This document shows, piece after piece, positions 35,617 through 44,762 of a DNA stretch of 64,000 nt. Below the pieces are notes generated by a model. That model did no database searches. It saw only the letters and a list, made by a program, of their open reading frames with translations, and had not been told where the DNA came from. The DNA lies in NCBI GenBank assembly GCA_041675905.1, contig JBAYSX010000002.1, positions 124,001 to 188,000 of the forward strand. The letters run 5' to 3'. Position 1 is the first letter of the stretch. Each line of letters starts with the position of its first letter. Both the position numbers and the translations under genes were made by a program. The stretch is from Sandaracinobacteroides sp041675905. Its GTDB lineage: Bacteria > Pseudomonadota > Alphaproteobacteria > Sphingomonadales > Sphingomonadaceae.

Positions 35617-37196
35617 AAGCGACCGCCCTTCCCCGCCGGCGACCGCGCATTTCCCTTACCGGCGCGCTCGCCGGTCTGGCGGGGGTGATGGCCATCCTGC
35701 CGCTGATCGGCGTGGTGCTGGCGGCGCTGCCGGGCGAAACCGCCGACATCGCCGCGCGGGATATCTGGCGTTATGCTCGCACCTCCGCATGGCTGGCGCT
35801 GTTCGTCGGGCTTGCCACCGGCGTGCCCGGCTCCCTCGCCGCGTGGCTGGTGGTGATGTATCGCTTTCCGGGCCGGCGTTTTTTTGCGTGGGCGCTGGCA
35901 CTGCCTCTGGCCGCGCCTGCCTTTGCACTCGCCTATGCGTATGCCGATCTGTTCGATGCCGCCGGGTTGCTGCGTATGTGGCTGCGGGCGGAATGGGGCG
36001 TGGATTTGCCCGTGAACATGCGCAGCATGGGCGGCGCGGTTTTCGTGCTGTCTTGCGCCTTCTACCCCTATGTTTATCTCGCGATGCGCGCGGCTTTTCT
36101 CAACCAGTCGGTCAATCTGCTGGAGGTGGCGCGCAATCTCGGCTGCAATGGCTGGCAGGCCTTCCGTCGCGTGGCGCTGCCGTTGGCGCGCCCGTCGCTC
36201 GCCGCCGGAATGGCGCTGGCGGTGATGGAGACGCTGGCGGACTATGGCGCGGTACAGTTCCTCAGCGTGCAAACCCTGACGACCGGCGTGGTGCGTGCCT
36301 GGTCCGTCTATGGCTCGACGACAAGCGCGGCCCGTTTCGCCTTGCCGCTGCTGGCCGCCGCGGCCCTGCTACTATGGATCGAACGTCAGGGCCGTCAGGG
36401 GAAAAGTCATGAAAGTGGCCGGGCGCGCTGGCGGGCGCTGGAAGCCACGCCATTATCCGGCATGCGTGGCTGGGCTGCGGCAGGATTTTGTCTCGCGCTG
36501 TTGACCGCTGGCCTGCTGTTGCCGGTGGGCTGGCTGCTGTGGCGCGCGCTGGATGTGCAGCCCGACTGGCCGCGCCTGTGGCTGGCCGGCCAGCATAGTC
36601 TGGCGCTCGGCATCGCCGGTGCGCTGGTGACGGTGACGCTGGCGACAGCGCTGGCCATCGGCTCCCGGACCTGGCCCGCGGCGGCGCGGCTGGCGAGCCT
36701 CGGCTATGCGACACCCGGCGCGGTGATGGCGATTGGCCTGCTCGCACCGGCGGGCATCATCTGGAACCTGTTTCCCGGTTCGGGCTGGGGCATTGGCCTG
36801 ATTTTGCTGGTGTATGCCTATGCGGCGCGGCTGATGGCGGCGGCGCTGGAGCCGATCGATGCCGGGCTGACCCGGGTGACGCCATCGATGCTGCACGCCG
36901 CACGGACACTGGGGCGGACAGAAACCGGCGCGGCGGTGGCGGTGCAGCTTCCGGTGGCGCGCGGCGCGATGCTGACGGCGGCGCTGATCGTTTTTATCGA
37001 CATCCTGAAGGAATTGCCGGCCACGCTGATCCTGCGTCCGTTCAATTTCGATACGCTGGCGGTGATCGCCAATAATTATGCGCTGGATGAACGGCTTGGT
37101 CAGGCCGGGCCGCCCTCAATCCTGGTTATCGCGCTGGCTTTGCCTGCCGTGATGTGGCTGACGCGCAAGATTGCACTTTCGCGCCCCGGCGCATAA
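35607..37196 (+). CDS. Fe(3+) ABC transporter permease
   Basis: A 529-residue inner-membrane protein of the FbpB/SfuB type with about twelve helices and two binding-protein-dependent transport domains. Each has an EAA-like loop (ARNLGCNGWQAFRRVALPLARP near residue 175 starts the first; AARTLGRTETGAAVAVQLPVARG near 430 the second). It starts with GTG inside the substrate-binding gene. Ten bases separate it from the ATPase gene. Confidence 0.93.
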   Translation: MALEATALPRRRPRISLTGALAGLAGVMAILPLIGVVLAALPGETADIAARDIWRYARTSAWLALFVGLATGVPGSLAAWLVVMYRFPGRRFFAWALALPLAAPAFALAYAYADLFDAAGLLRMWLRAEWGVDLPVNMRSMGGAVFVLSCAFYPYVYLAMRAAFLNQSVNLLEVARNLGCNGWQAFRRVALPLARPSLAAGMALAVMETLADYGAVQFLSVQTLTTGVVRAWSVYGSTTSAARFALPLLAAAALLLWIERQGRQGKSHESGRARWRALEATPLSGMRGWAAAGFCLALLTAGLLLPVGWLLWRALDVQPDWPRLWLAGQHSLALGIAGALVTVTLATALAIGSRTWPAAARLASLGYATPGAVMAIGLLAPAGIIWNLFPGSGWGIGLILLVYAYAARLMAAALEPIDAGLTRVTPSMLHAARTLGRTETGAAVAVQLPVARGAMLTAALIVFIDILKELPATLILRPFNFDTLAVIANNYALDERLGQAGPPSILVIALALPAVMWLTRKIALSRPGA

Positions 37197-37206
37197 CCGG
37201 AAAGGC

Positions 37207-38238
37207 ATGGCTTCTCCAGTTGCTCTCGCCGTCCGCAATGTATCGCGCCGTTATGGCGGTCGCGCCGTGGTCTCGGACGCCAGCCTGGAATTGCACCCCG
37301 GTCGCATCACCTGCCTGCTGGGCCCGTCGGGCTGCGGCAAGAGTACGCTTCTCCGCCTGATCGCCGGCCTGGAGCCGGTGGATGCAGGGACCATATCGGC
37401 GGGCGACCGGATACTTTCCGGGCCTGACGGGATGCTGCCGCCCGAATCCCGCAGCATCGGCTTTGTGTTTCAGGATTATGCGCTGTTTCCGCATCTGGAT
37501 GTCGCGGACAATATCGGCTTCGGGCTGAAAAATCTGGATAATGCCGCTCGCCGCGCGCGCGTGAAGGAGCTGCTGGCGCGTTTTCATCTGGAAAAGCTGG
37601 AACAGGCATGGCCGCACACGCTGTCGGGTGGGGAGCAGCAGCGCGTCGCCATTGCCCGGGCGCTGGCCCGCGAACCGGCGGTGTTATTGCTGGACGAGCC
37701 ATTTTCCGGGCTGGATGGCCATTTGCGCAACGACGTGCGGCGGTCGGTGCTCGCCGATCTGCGGGAAGCGCATACTACCGTGCTGATCGTCACCCATGAT
37801 CCCGAAGAAGCGTTGCTGATGGCCGATGATCTGATTCTGATGGCCGCCGGGCAAATTTTACAGACCGGCACGCCCGACGATTGCTATTTGCGCCCTGTTT
37901 CCATCGCCGCCGCACGCCTGTTGGGGGAAGCAACGTTACTGCCGGCGCGGATCGAAGCAGGCGTGGCGTTCAGTCCCTTCGGCAGCGTGCCCGCCGCAGG
38001 CGCCGCCGATGGCCCGGCGCAGTTGATGGTCCGGCCGGAAGGTATCCGCATCAGCGCCGATCTTTCCGGCGCATGCGCCACCGTTGTCGATGTCGGATTC
38101 GCCGGCCCCTTCCGCGCCGTTATGCTCGTGGCGGATGACATCACCGCCACGGCACGGATCGCCGGCGTGCCACCACCGCCGGGCGCGCGCGTCGGGGTGA
38201 CGATCGACGCGGACCGGACGTGCATCTATCCGGCCTGA
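37207..38238 (+). CDS. Fe(3+) ABC transporter ATP-binding protein
   Basis: A 343-residue ATPase of the FbpC/PotA class. Walker A GPSGCGKST (39-47), Q-loop VFQDYALFPHL near 84, signature LSGGEQQR near 138, Walker B LLLDEPFSGLD near 160, switch His in VTHDPEEA near 195, and a C-terminal TOBE-like domain (about 260-343). The ATG at 37207 has GGAAAGG upstream. It ends directly against the convergent alpha/beta hydrolase gene. Confidence 0.95.
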   Translation: MASPVALAVRNVSRRYGGRAVVSDASLELHPGRITCLLGPSGCGKSTLLRLIAGLEPVDAGTISAGDRILSGPDGMLPPESRSIGFVFQDYALFPHLDVADNIGFGLKNLDNAARRARVKELLARFHLEKLEQAWPHTLSGGEQQRVAIARALAREPAVLLLDEPFSGLDGHLRNDVRRSVLADLREAHTTVLIVTHDPEEALLMADDLILMAAGQILQTGTPDDCYLRPVSIAAARLLGEATLLPARIEAGVAFSPFGSVPAAGAADGPAQLMVRPEGIRISADLSGACATVVDVGFAGPFRAVMLVADDITATARIAGVPPPPGARVGVTIDADRTCIYPA

Positions 38239-39117
38239 TTACAAAAAGGCGCGCAGTTCGGCCATGAAAGGCTCGAACTGGTCGTGGTGCAACCAGTGGC
38301 CGGCGCCTTCAAAGGCGGCGACCCGCGCATTCTGGAATGAATCGAGCGTTCCATCTTCCGCCGGGTGCACGGCCCAGCTTTTGCTCCCCCAGCAAAACAG
38401 CACCGGGCAACTGATCCGCGCCCACAGCCGGCGCAAATCTTCCGCCGACATGTCAACCGGGGTGGCAACCCGCAGATAATTGTCAAACTTCCAGCCGTAG
38501 CTGCCGTCCTCGTTGCGATCCACCGCATGGATCGTGAGGTGGCGCGTCTGTTCGGCGTTCAGATTCGGATTTGCGACGCGCATGCGTTCCAGCGCGTCTT
38601 CCAGCGTGGCGTAGCGGCGCGGCAACCGCCCGGAAATCGCCCGTTGCTCCTCGATCCAGTGGCGAAATCGTTCTTCCACCGGCTTTTCCATCTGCGCCGC
38701 GATGGTGCGCGGCAACATGCCGGTCCCCTCGATCACGACCAGACGGCGCACCAGTTCCGGATAGAGGCCGACATATCGCAACGCAATCGCTCCACCCAGC
38801 GAATGGGCCACGATGGAAAGCTGCTGGAAGCCGAGTTGATGGACCAGTTGCGCCAGATCGTAAACATATGCCGCCATGCCGTAGTTTCCGTCGCTCGACC
38901 ATTGGCTGTCGCCATGTCCGCGCAGATCGGGGGCGATGACATGCCAGTCCTCGCGCAGGCGACTGGCCGTCCAGTCCCAGCTTCGGCTATGGTCATGGCC
39001 GCCGTGCAGAAGCAACAACGGCGGTGCGCTGGCATTGCCCCAATCGTTATAGTGCAGCCGCAGCCGTTGCGACGTGAAGCTGTGCGACGTAGGGCCGAGC
39101 AATTCCGTTTTCGCCAT
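38239..39117 (-). CDS. Alpha/beta hydrolase
   Basis: A 292-residue cytosolic hydrolase with oxyanion motif LLLHGGHDHSRSWDW near residue 36-50, nucleophile Ser106 in AHSLGG, a late Asp region and catalytic His in GAGHWLHHDQFEPF near 275. Similar to epoxide-hydrolase/haloalkane-dehalogenase-like and esterase members; the substrate is unknown. It is the first gene at the right flank of the iron importer and precedes the low-GC glycan locus; no cotranscription with the importer is possible because it is convergent. Confidence 0.88.
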   Translation of the reverse strand: MAKTELLGPTSHSFTSQRLRLHYNDWGNASAPPLLLLHGGHDHSRSWDWTASRLREDWHVIAPDLRGHGDSQWSSDGNYGMAAYVYDLAQLVHQLGFQQLSIVAHSLGGAIALRYVGLYPELVRRLVVIEGTGMLPRTIAAQMEKPVEERFRHWIEEQRAISGRLPRRYATLEDALERMRVANPNLNAEQTRHLTIHAVDRNEDGSYGWKFDNYLRVATPVDMSAEDLRRLWARISCPVLFCWGSKSWAVHPAEDGTLDSFQNARVAAFEGAGHWLHHDQFEPFMAELRAFL

Positions 39118-39224
39118 GGGGCTTTATCTTTCTTATTATCGTAGAAGATGCAACAGTAGAACATAGCCGACCTTGACCTGAAGCCGCGCGAACGACTGTT
39201 TACCGAATTTCTCGCGGCGAAAGA

Positions 39225-40100
39225 TCAGTCCCCCTTCAGGCCGAGTGACCTGCCGCCGTCCACTATGAAATTTTGTCCGGTGACGAATGCGGCTTTTTCG
39301 GACACCAGATACGCCACCATCGAGGCGCTGTCTTCGGGCTTCCCATAAGAACGGAGCCAATTGGTATTTTGCAATCGTTCGAGATCCGATTCAGAAACTC
39401 CACCTCTCTGAACAATTCCGGGGGAAACGCAATTGGCGGTAATTCCATATTTCCCCAGCTCCATTGCTATCGACTTCGTGAAAGCAATGACGCCGCCCTT
39501 GGAAGCAGCATATTCAGAAAAATTGGCCTTTCCACGTTCTCCGATCACACTGGATATATTTATAATTCTTCCATAGCCTTTTTCTACCATGGCTTTTGCG
39601 CCTTCTCTCGTGCACAAAATAGTTCCGCGTAAATTTATATTCAGAAGATTATCTATCACGGATGTTTTCTGTTGAATAATAGGCGCATAGTCGCCGCGAG
39701 CACTACCACCCGCACAATTCACCAATATGTCGATTTTACCATGATTTTTATAAATACTATCAAATACACTTACAATTAATTGCTCGTCGGACACATCCAT
39801 TTTTTGAGCGTGGGCGATACCTCCCAACTCTCCAATTTCAGAAACTACTGCATTAATTTTATTGTGGCTGGCTCCGCACACATAAACTGTCGCGCCCTCT
39901 GCAGCGAGATGGCAACAAATACTTCTGCCAATAGCGCCACTGCCACCGGTAACGATTGCTATTTGACCGGCTAACCTGCCCTGGCCGTCGAGATGGATTT
40001 CATAGCGAGCAGGTGTATCCACAGGCGGGGCGTACCGTGCGAGGAACCGCCCCATTTTGCGCCTCACCCCAGCGGGCACCACCTTTTTCAGTATATTCAT
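39225..40100 (-). CDS. SDR family oxidoreductase in glycan locus
   Basis: A 291-residue short-chain dehydrogenase/reductase. NAD(P) motif TGGSGAIG (51-58), NCAGG (128-132), and the catalytic Ser183/184, Tyr197 and Lys201 are all present, with PGIVQRGG near 225. A basic N-terminal extension of about 45 residues precedes the Rossmann fold. Base composition is strikingly AT-rich (13 G+C of 60 at 39721-39780), unlike the flanking genes. It is the last gene of the glycan operon, 28 bases after the flippase. Substrate unknown; sugar or sugar-linked carbonyl reduction is an inference. Confidence 0.88.
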   Translation of the reverse strand: MNILKKVVPAGVRRKMGRFLARYAPPVDTPARYEIHLDGQGRLAGQIAIVTGGSGAIGRSICCHLAAEGATVYVCGASHNKINAVVSEIGELGGIAHAQKMDVSDEQLIVSVFDSIYKNHGKIDILVNCAGGSARGDYAPIIQQKTSVIDNLLNINLRGTILCTREGAKAMVEKGYGRIINISSVIGERGKANFSEYAASKGGVIAFTKSIAMELGKYGITANCVSPGIVQRGGVSESDLERLQNTNWLRSYGKPEDSASMVAYLVSEKAAFVTGQNFIVDGGRSLGLKGD

Positions 40101-40128
40101 TAAAAATAACCCTCACCATGCAAAGTCG

Positions 40129-41646
40129 TTACACCCGCGTCAGCTTTTTCGTAATTCTCTCAAAAAAGAATTTTCGCTCCTTGTCATTTATTCCAAACAG
40201 AGCGACAAATATAATCACCGATATGCACGACACTGCACAAATAATGAATGCATTGACCAGCGAATCGTCCATCAGATAATGCATCATAACAGGAACGACA
40301 GGCGCCAGAATGGCGACCAGAGAGCAACGGGTTACAACATCCCGTACGAACGCGCGCATTGACAAATTAATGGACTTGCGAAGGAATATTATTCTCGACA
40401 CGCCGATAATGGCCGAAAATAATATAGCCACATAAAACGTGACATAAGGCGGAAGTCCTGCCTTCAGAAGCATATAGCTGGCGGGAAGGTTCATCAAACC
40501 GATAATGCTGAGCGTCAAATGATACCGCTTGACGTTCCCCGTTGCACCCTGCGCCGTAGCCATTGGCCCGGCCATCGCTTCCACCAGCGACTGGATCAGG
40601 ATAAGGCGAACAAAAATAACCGTATAATCCGGCACGTTTTTCAGCCAGAGCCTCAGGATTGTTTCTGTCTCGATCAACGCGGGCAGCGAGAATAAGAGCA
40701 CGAGAAAGAAAGAAAGACGGCAGCCGCTCATGACGAGAGTGCGCATTTTCTCCAGAGCATCGGCGGCATAATTCTGGACGATCTGGGGATTTAGCGCCTG
40801 GGTGAAATTGGTCGAAAAACTGCGAATTGCCCCATTAACCTGCATCGCAATGCCCAGCGCCGCGTTGATAAGCGTCCCGAAGAACAGGTTCAGGATAATG
40901 GCAAGGCCCTGGGTGCGCAAAATCACCGATATATGGCTGGTAAGGGTCCAGCTCGTGAAGGAAAGCATCTGCCGCAGCAGGCTGTTATCCTTGCACGGAC
41001 CTGCCCTGCATTCGGGAAAGTTGCGGCGGGCGTAGAGCATATAAATAAGGCTGGGAACCAGAGAGGCAATCAACGTCAGGACAGCAAATAATTCAAGCTT
41101 GTCACCGCCCATTACCTGCAACAAATATGCCGCGAGCAACTTCAGACACACGCCAAGCAACGTTACATACGCAAATGTCGTCATCCGCTCATTCGCAACG
41201 ATGGAAGCGACATAGGGGGAAACGATTGTGCCTGCGAGAAACGACAGGACAGTGCATTGATAAACCCAATTGGCGGCGTCCATCCGCCCGGGGTCAATGT
41301 TCAGCTGCGTATTCAGGAACCATAGTCCGACGGTCTCCGCCATCAGCAAAATACCGCCAACGAGCAGAATATGGATATACAGGCTGGTTCCAAAAACACC
41401 GCGCAGCCTCGCCGTATTTCGCTTGCCCTTCTCAAAATTAAGAAACCGCTGGGTGGACGACGCCATCGAGGTATTGAAGAACGACATCAGTGCAAGAACA
41501 CCGCCGACAAGGCTGTACAGCCCATAGTCGCTGGCACCCAGTTCATTCAGCACGATCCTGGATGTGTACAGCGCCACAACCATCGTCAGAATGGATCTGA
41601 AGTAGAGCGCCAGCGTGTTCCTGGCTATTCTTGCGTTGCCCGTCAT
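40129..41646 (-). CDS. Polysaccharide flippase (Wzx/MATE-like, MVF superfamily)
   Basis: A 505-residue integral membrane protein with about twelve to fourteen hydrophobic helices, starting MTGNARIARNTLALYFRSIL. Its closest style is the oligosaccharide flippase/polysaccharide biosynthesis protein family that moves lipid-linked glycans to the periplasmic face. The ATG overlaps the stop of the MenD-like gene by 4 bases (ATGA), so the two are translationally coupled. G+C is lower than in the flanking housekeeping genes. Confidence 0.85.
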   Translation of the reverse strand: MTGNARIARNTLALYFRSILTMVVALYTSRIVLNELGASDYGLYSLVGGVLALMSFFNTSMASSTQRFLNFEKGKRNTARLRGVFGTSLYIHILLVGGILLMAETVGLWFLNTQLNIDPGRMDAANWVYQCTVLSFLAGTIVSPYVASIVANERMTTFAYVTLLGVCLKLLAAYLLQVMGGDKLELFAVLTLIASLVPSLIYMLYARRNFPECRAGPCKDNSLLRQMLSFTSWTLTSHISVILRTQGLAIILNLFFGTLINAALGIAMQVNGAIRSFSTNFTQALNPQIVQNYAADALEKMRTLVMSGCRLSFFLVLLFSLPALIETETILRLWLKNVPDYTVIFVRLILIQSLVEAMAGPMATAQGATGNVKRYHLTLSIIGLMNLPASYMLLKAGLPPYVTFYVAILFSAIIGVSRIIFLRKSINLSMRAFVRDVVTRCSLVAILAPVVPVMMHYLMDDSLVNAFIICAVSCISVIIFVALFGINDKERKFFFERITKKLTRV

Positions 41647-43400
41647 GCCCGGGCAGGCTTGAGCGCCGGAATTTTTCTCAATAATCTGGAAATTTTCCGC
41701 TTTACCCGGCCTTTCAGTGACTTATCCATCGAATCTTTCCGTATGGATTGCAGGTAGGATTTGAAGGCCCGCACATCATCTTCCTTGCGGCTGAACGCCT
41801 CCACCAGAATCGGGCCCGGCTCCGCCAGATCGGTGAGAAGGTCGATGGCCTGATTGCATTCTTCGCGACTGGTGACCGGATAATAGCGGATTCCCAGCGA
41901 TTCCGCCCAGCCCTTGGCAGAGGTGACATGCCCGGCCGATACGTGCCGCGTCAAAAGCGGAGCCAGACTTTCGCTCAGCGGCATGTGCATAACCCCGCCG
42001 CCCTCGTTGTTCAGCATCAGTATCCGCAGGTTTTTCGATAAATGCCTGTTCCACAACGCATTCATATCGTAGAAAAACGTCAGATCACCGATAACAAGAA
42101 ATACCGGATCATCGGTAGCAGCGGCATAACCTACAGCCGTGGACATGCAGCCATCGATGCCGTTGACGCCGCGGTTGCAAAAAGATCTGACCGACCTGTC
42201 CGCTCGAAACAACTGGGTCAGTCGTATGGGCAGGCTGTTGGCAATTTGCAGGATGGAATGCTCCGGAAGCTTCCGCATCAACTGTCCGATAGCGTAGATT
42301 TCGCTATATTCCACTTCAGGTTCGACGATGGCGGCTTCCACGCGCGCCCAACCATCGTAGTAGCTACCCGTGGCGGCAGAAATGGAATAGTTCGCGATGG
42401 TCCGGAAGAAGAAGGCTTCGTTCATCGCGAAAATCGTCGTCAGCCGACGGAAGGGATCGCAGACCTCGCTTTTGCCGATGTCCCAGCATTCAAAGGGTTT
42501 CCCGGTGGATCTGAGATACCCCCGGATTTCGCCGTTGAAAGTGTAATTCCCATACAGGGAAATAACGATATCCGGCGCCAGCTGCCGCTTCTGAGCTCGA
42601 GTCATTGAACACAAAGCCTGAAAGGCTGACCCGATCGCACGCGGGTGATGACAGTTCGACAGTTTGTCCGCGAGAATCACACAATTAAATCGCTCTGCGA
42701 ACAGGTCCAGCGCCTGCCGCATCTTGTCGTCCATTGGATTGCCCTGCCCCCAGACAATCAATATCTTCCGGTTTTCAAGTTGTGCGGCATAGTCTGCCCA
42801 CACATCCGTATCCGCATCCGCGCCGACGCGGGAAATTTTCCTGGCGACCGGCAGTTCCTTTGTTCGAAACTTGTCCTGATGATGGGTTTCAACCGGGAAA
42901 TTGATGTGCACCGGCCCCTTGCCATGATGGTCCAGGGCCAGAAAGGCTTCGTTGATGATACGATTGCAGTACCACTCGCTTAAAGGGTCATTCACAACTT
43001 TCAACTGACCCTGATATTTGATGAACCCCTCATAAACATCATGCTGCTGAAACATCTGCTCTTCCTTCTGGTTGAGCAGTTCCGGCAGGCGGTCAGCCGT
43101 TAACAAAACCAGGGGCAGGCCCTGGTAGAAAGCCTCTACAACGGCGGAGCCATAATTGATGGCGGAGGTGCCGGATGTGCAACAGACTGCTGCGGGTTCA
43201 CCCGTTTGCTGGATGAGGCCGAGCGCAAAGAATGCCGCGCTTCGTTCATCCACGACCGAATAGAGAATGAACCAGTCGTCATTCTCCATCGAATGGATGA
43301 GAGGAAAATGCCGGCTTCCCGGAGAGATCACAACCCTGCGAATGCCATGCTGCTTCATCAGGGAAATCAGCTGCAAAATCATCCTGTTATCAGAGTACAC
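41643..43400 (-). CDS. MenD-like thiamine diphosphate-dependent enzyme in glycan locus
   Basis: A 585-residue ThDP enzyme resembling MenD (SEPHCHC synthase). Residues aligned by eye to E. coli MenD Arg33, Glu55, Arg395 and Arg413 are present as Arg30 in SPGSR, Glu52 in VDERSA, Arg393 in NSLPIR and Arg410 in NRGVNGIDG. The ThDP/Mg site reads GDLTFFYDMNALW (from 438) then NNEGG (464-468). MenD normally joins isochorismate and decarboxylated 2-oxoglutarate in menaquinone synthesis. No menaquinone gene is nearby; the neighbours are a pyruvyltransferase-like protein and a flippase. The start is GTG at 43400 with GGAAG upstream. True substrate unknown. Confidence 0.82.
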   Translation of the reverse strand: MYSDNRMILQLISLMKQHGIRRVVISPGSRHFPLIHSMENDDWFILYSVVDERSAAFFALGLIQQTGEPAAVCCTSGTSAINYGSAVVEAFYQGLPLVLLTADRLPELLNQKEEQMFQQHDVYEGFIKYQGQLKVVNDPLSEWYCNRIINEAFLALDHHGKGPVHINFPVETHHQDKFRTKELPVARKISRVGADADTDVWADYAAQLENRKILIVWGQGNPMDDKMRQALDLFAERFNCVILADKLSNCHHPRAIGSAFQALCSMTRAQKRQLAPDIVISLYGNYTFNGEIRGYLRSTGKPFECWDIGKSEVCDPFRRLTTIFAMNEAFFFRTIANYSISAATGSYYDGWARVEAAIVEPEVEYSEIYAIGQLMRKLPEHSILQIANSLPIRLTQLFRADRSVRSFCNRGVNGIDGCMSTAVGYAAATDDPVFLVIGDLTFFYDMNALWNRHLSKNLRILMLNNEGGGVMHMPLSESLAPLLTRHVSAGHVTSAKGWAESLGIRYYPVTSREECNQAIDLLTDLAEPGPILVEAFSRKEDDVRAFKSYLQSIRKDSMDKSLKGRVKRKISRLLRKIPALKPARA

Positions 43401-43454
43401 AGCTTATCTTCCTGATGTTGGTCGTGAACGCCCGAAATATCCGGCAAGGAACGC

Positions 43455-44714
43455 CTAGCGCCGGGGGTTATTTTGTTGCATCAGGTCGCCGAGGCGCTGG
43501 AACGTATCGTCCACGATCTGCTTTTGCCCGTCGATTGCGGTGCGGATTTCGGCGCGTAGCCGGTCCTGGTTGTCGAGAACATAGCGCACCTTGTCCAGCG
43601 TCAGCCGTACGATCTCGCCACTTTCCCAAAGTTTCGGATCATTTGCCTCGATTATCAGATCGGATCGGCCCAGCATCGTGCCGATCACCCCTTCATATTT
43701 TTTACTGTAAGATAAGGAAATCGCCGGCTTGCCCATCTGGAACGTCGAAACCGCCGGATGCATTCGCCCGGTGATCGTAAATATGCCATGGCCAAGGATG
43801 AAACGCGCCCGCGTCTGCAAGATACGTTCCCGCACCGGAACGATACGATCCCGCAACGCCGGATCGATCAGCGGCAATAGCGCATCGATATATTTCGTCT
43901 CATCACCATAATAATCCGTGTGTGTATGCGCGAGCAGCACAAGTTTCTTTCCGGTTAACCGCTCAGATTTTAGCAAATCCTCCACTATACCCTTCCAGCT
44001 TTTCAGATACGCATCCTTGTCTTTCGTGTAATATCCATTTGCCTGAATTGCTGATACGATCAGGGTGAAATAACCTTCACGCTCCAGACCATATCTTTCC
44101 AGCACTTCGTCGGCGACGGATTCCTCGTGCTGGCGCGGCAGGTCGGCAAAAGCCAGGTCGGTGCTTTGCACGACGCTGTCGGCGAGGCCGAATTCGCTTT
44201 TCAGATAGGAGGTGCACCAATGATCGCGCGGGAAGATATGATATTTCGGGAGGGTTGCCCGGACTGCCACCCGGTTAATTGGGCGCTGGAACGGTCCGAT
44301 AGTCTGGCCTAGCAGTACCAATGGTGCCTCCTTGGTCCATTTTCGCAGGCGCAGCATTTCGATCCAGATGTGGGGGTTATAATATTCAGAGAGATCATCC
44401 CCTCCCAAAAATACTACAAGGTCATAGCCGCCAACACGACTATCTATCATCATGTGATACAGCATCTTCATTCGGCCCCGGAAACTCCATGGATTTTCCT
44501 TGCGCCGCGGCTTGTATCTAGACAGGCTGATGACATCGGACGAGACGCCCAGTTCGTCCTGCACCTCATCGATATTGGTCCGGTCGAAGAAATCACATTC
44601 GAAATGTACGGGCTCTCCAATTTCGCGTTGCAGGCGGGAGAGTGTAACCAACCCCATCATTCCAGTCCCATAGTTGTTGAGACTTGGGAATGCATGAATA
44701 CTGATTCTTTTCAC
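43455..44714 (-). CDS. Polysaccharide pyruvyl transferase family protein
   Basis: A 419-residue GT-B-like protein of the PF04230 family. The N-terminus has SLNNYGTGMMG, where the conserved NxG turn lies, followed by DLVVFLGGDDLSE near 105 and a C-terminal TGRMHPAVSTFQMGKPAISLSYSKKYEG segment, the family's R-H motif. Members ketalise sugars with phosphoenolpyruvate-derived pyruvate, though many act in other glycan steps. Start alternatives: GTG 44714 (VKRISIHAF, preferred) or ATG 44741. It precedes the MenD-like gene by 54 bases on the same strand. Confidence 0.85.
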   Translation of the reverse strand: MKRISIHAFPSLNNYGTGMMGLVTLSRLQREIGEPVHFECDFFDRTNIDEVQDELGVSSDVISLSRYKPRRKENPWSFRGRMKMLYHMMIDSRVGGYDLVVFLGGDDLSEYYNPHIWIEMLRLRKWTKEAPLVLLGQTIGPFQRPINRVAVRATLPKYHIFPRDHWCTSYLKSEFGLADSVVQSTDLAFADLPRQHEESVADEVLERYGLEREGYFTLIVSAIQANGYYTKDKDAYLKSWKGIVEDLLKSERLTGKKLVLLAHTHTDYYGDETKYIDALLPLIDPALRDRIVPVRERILQTRARFILGHGIFTITGRMHPAVSTFQMGKPAISLSYSKKYEGVIGTMLGRSDLIIEANDPKLWESGEIVRLTLDKVRYVLDNQDRLRAEIRTAIDGQKQIVDDTFQRLGDLMQQNNPRR

Positions 44715-44762
44715 CTGAAATACTTCCCATAAATCGCACATGAAACCCTGTGACGTATCTGT

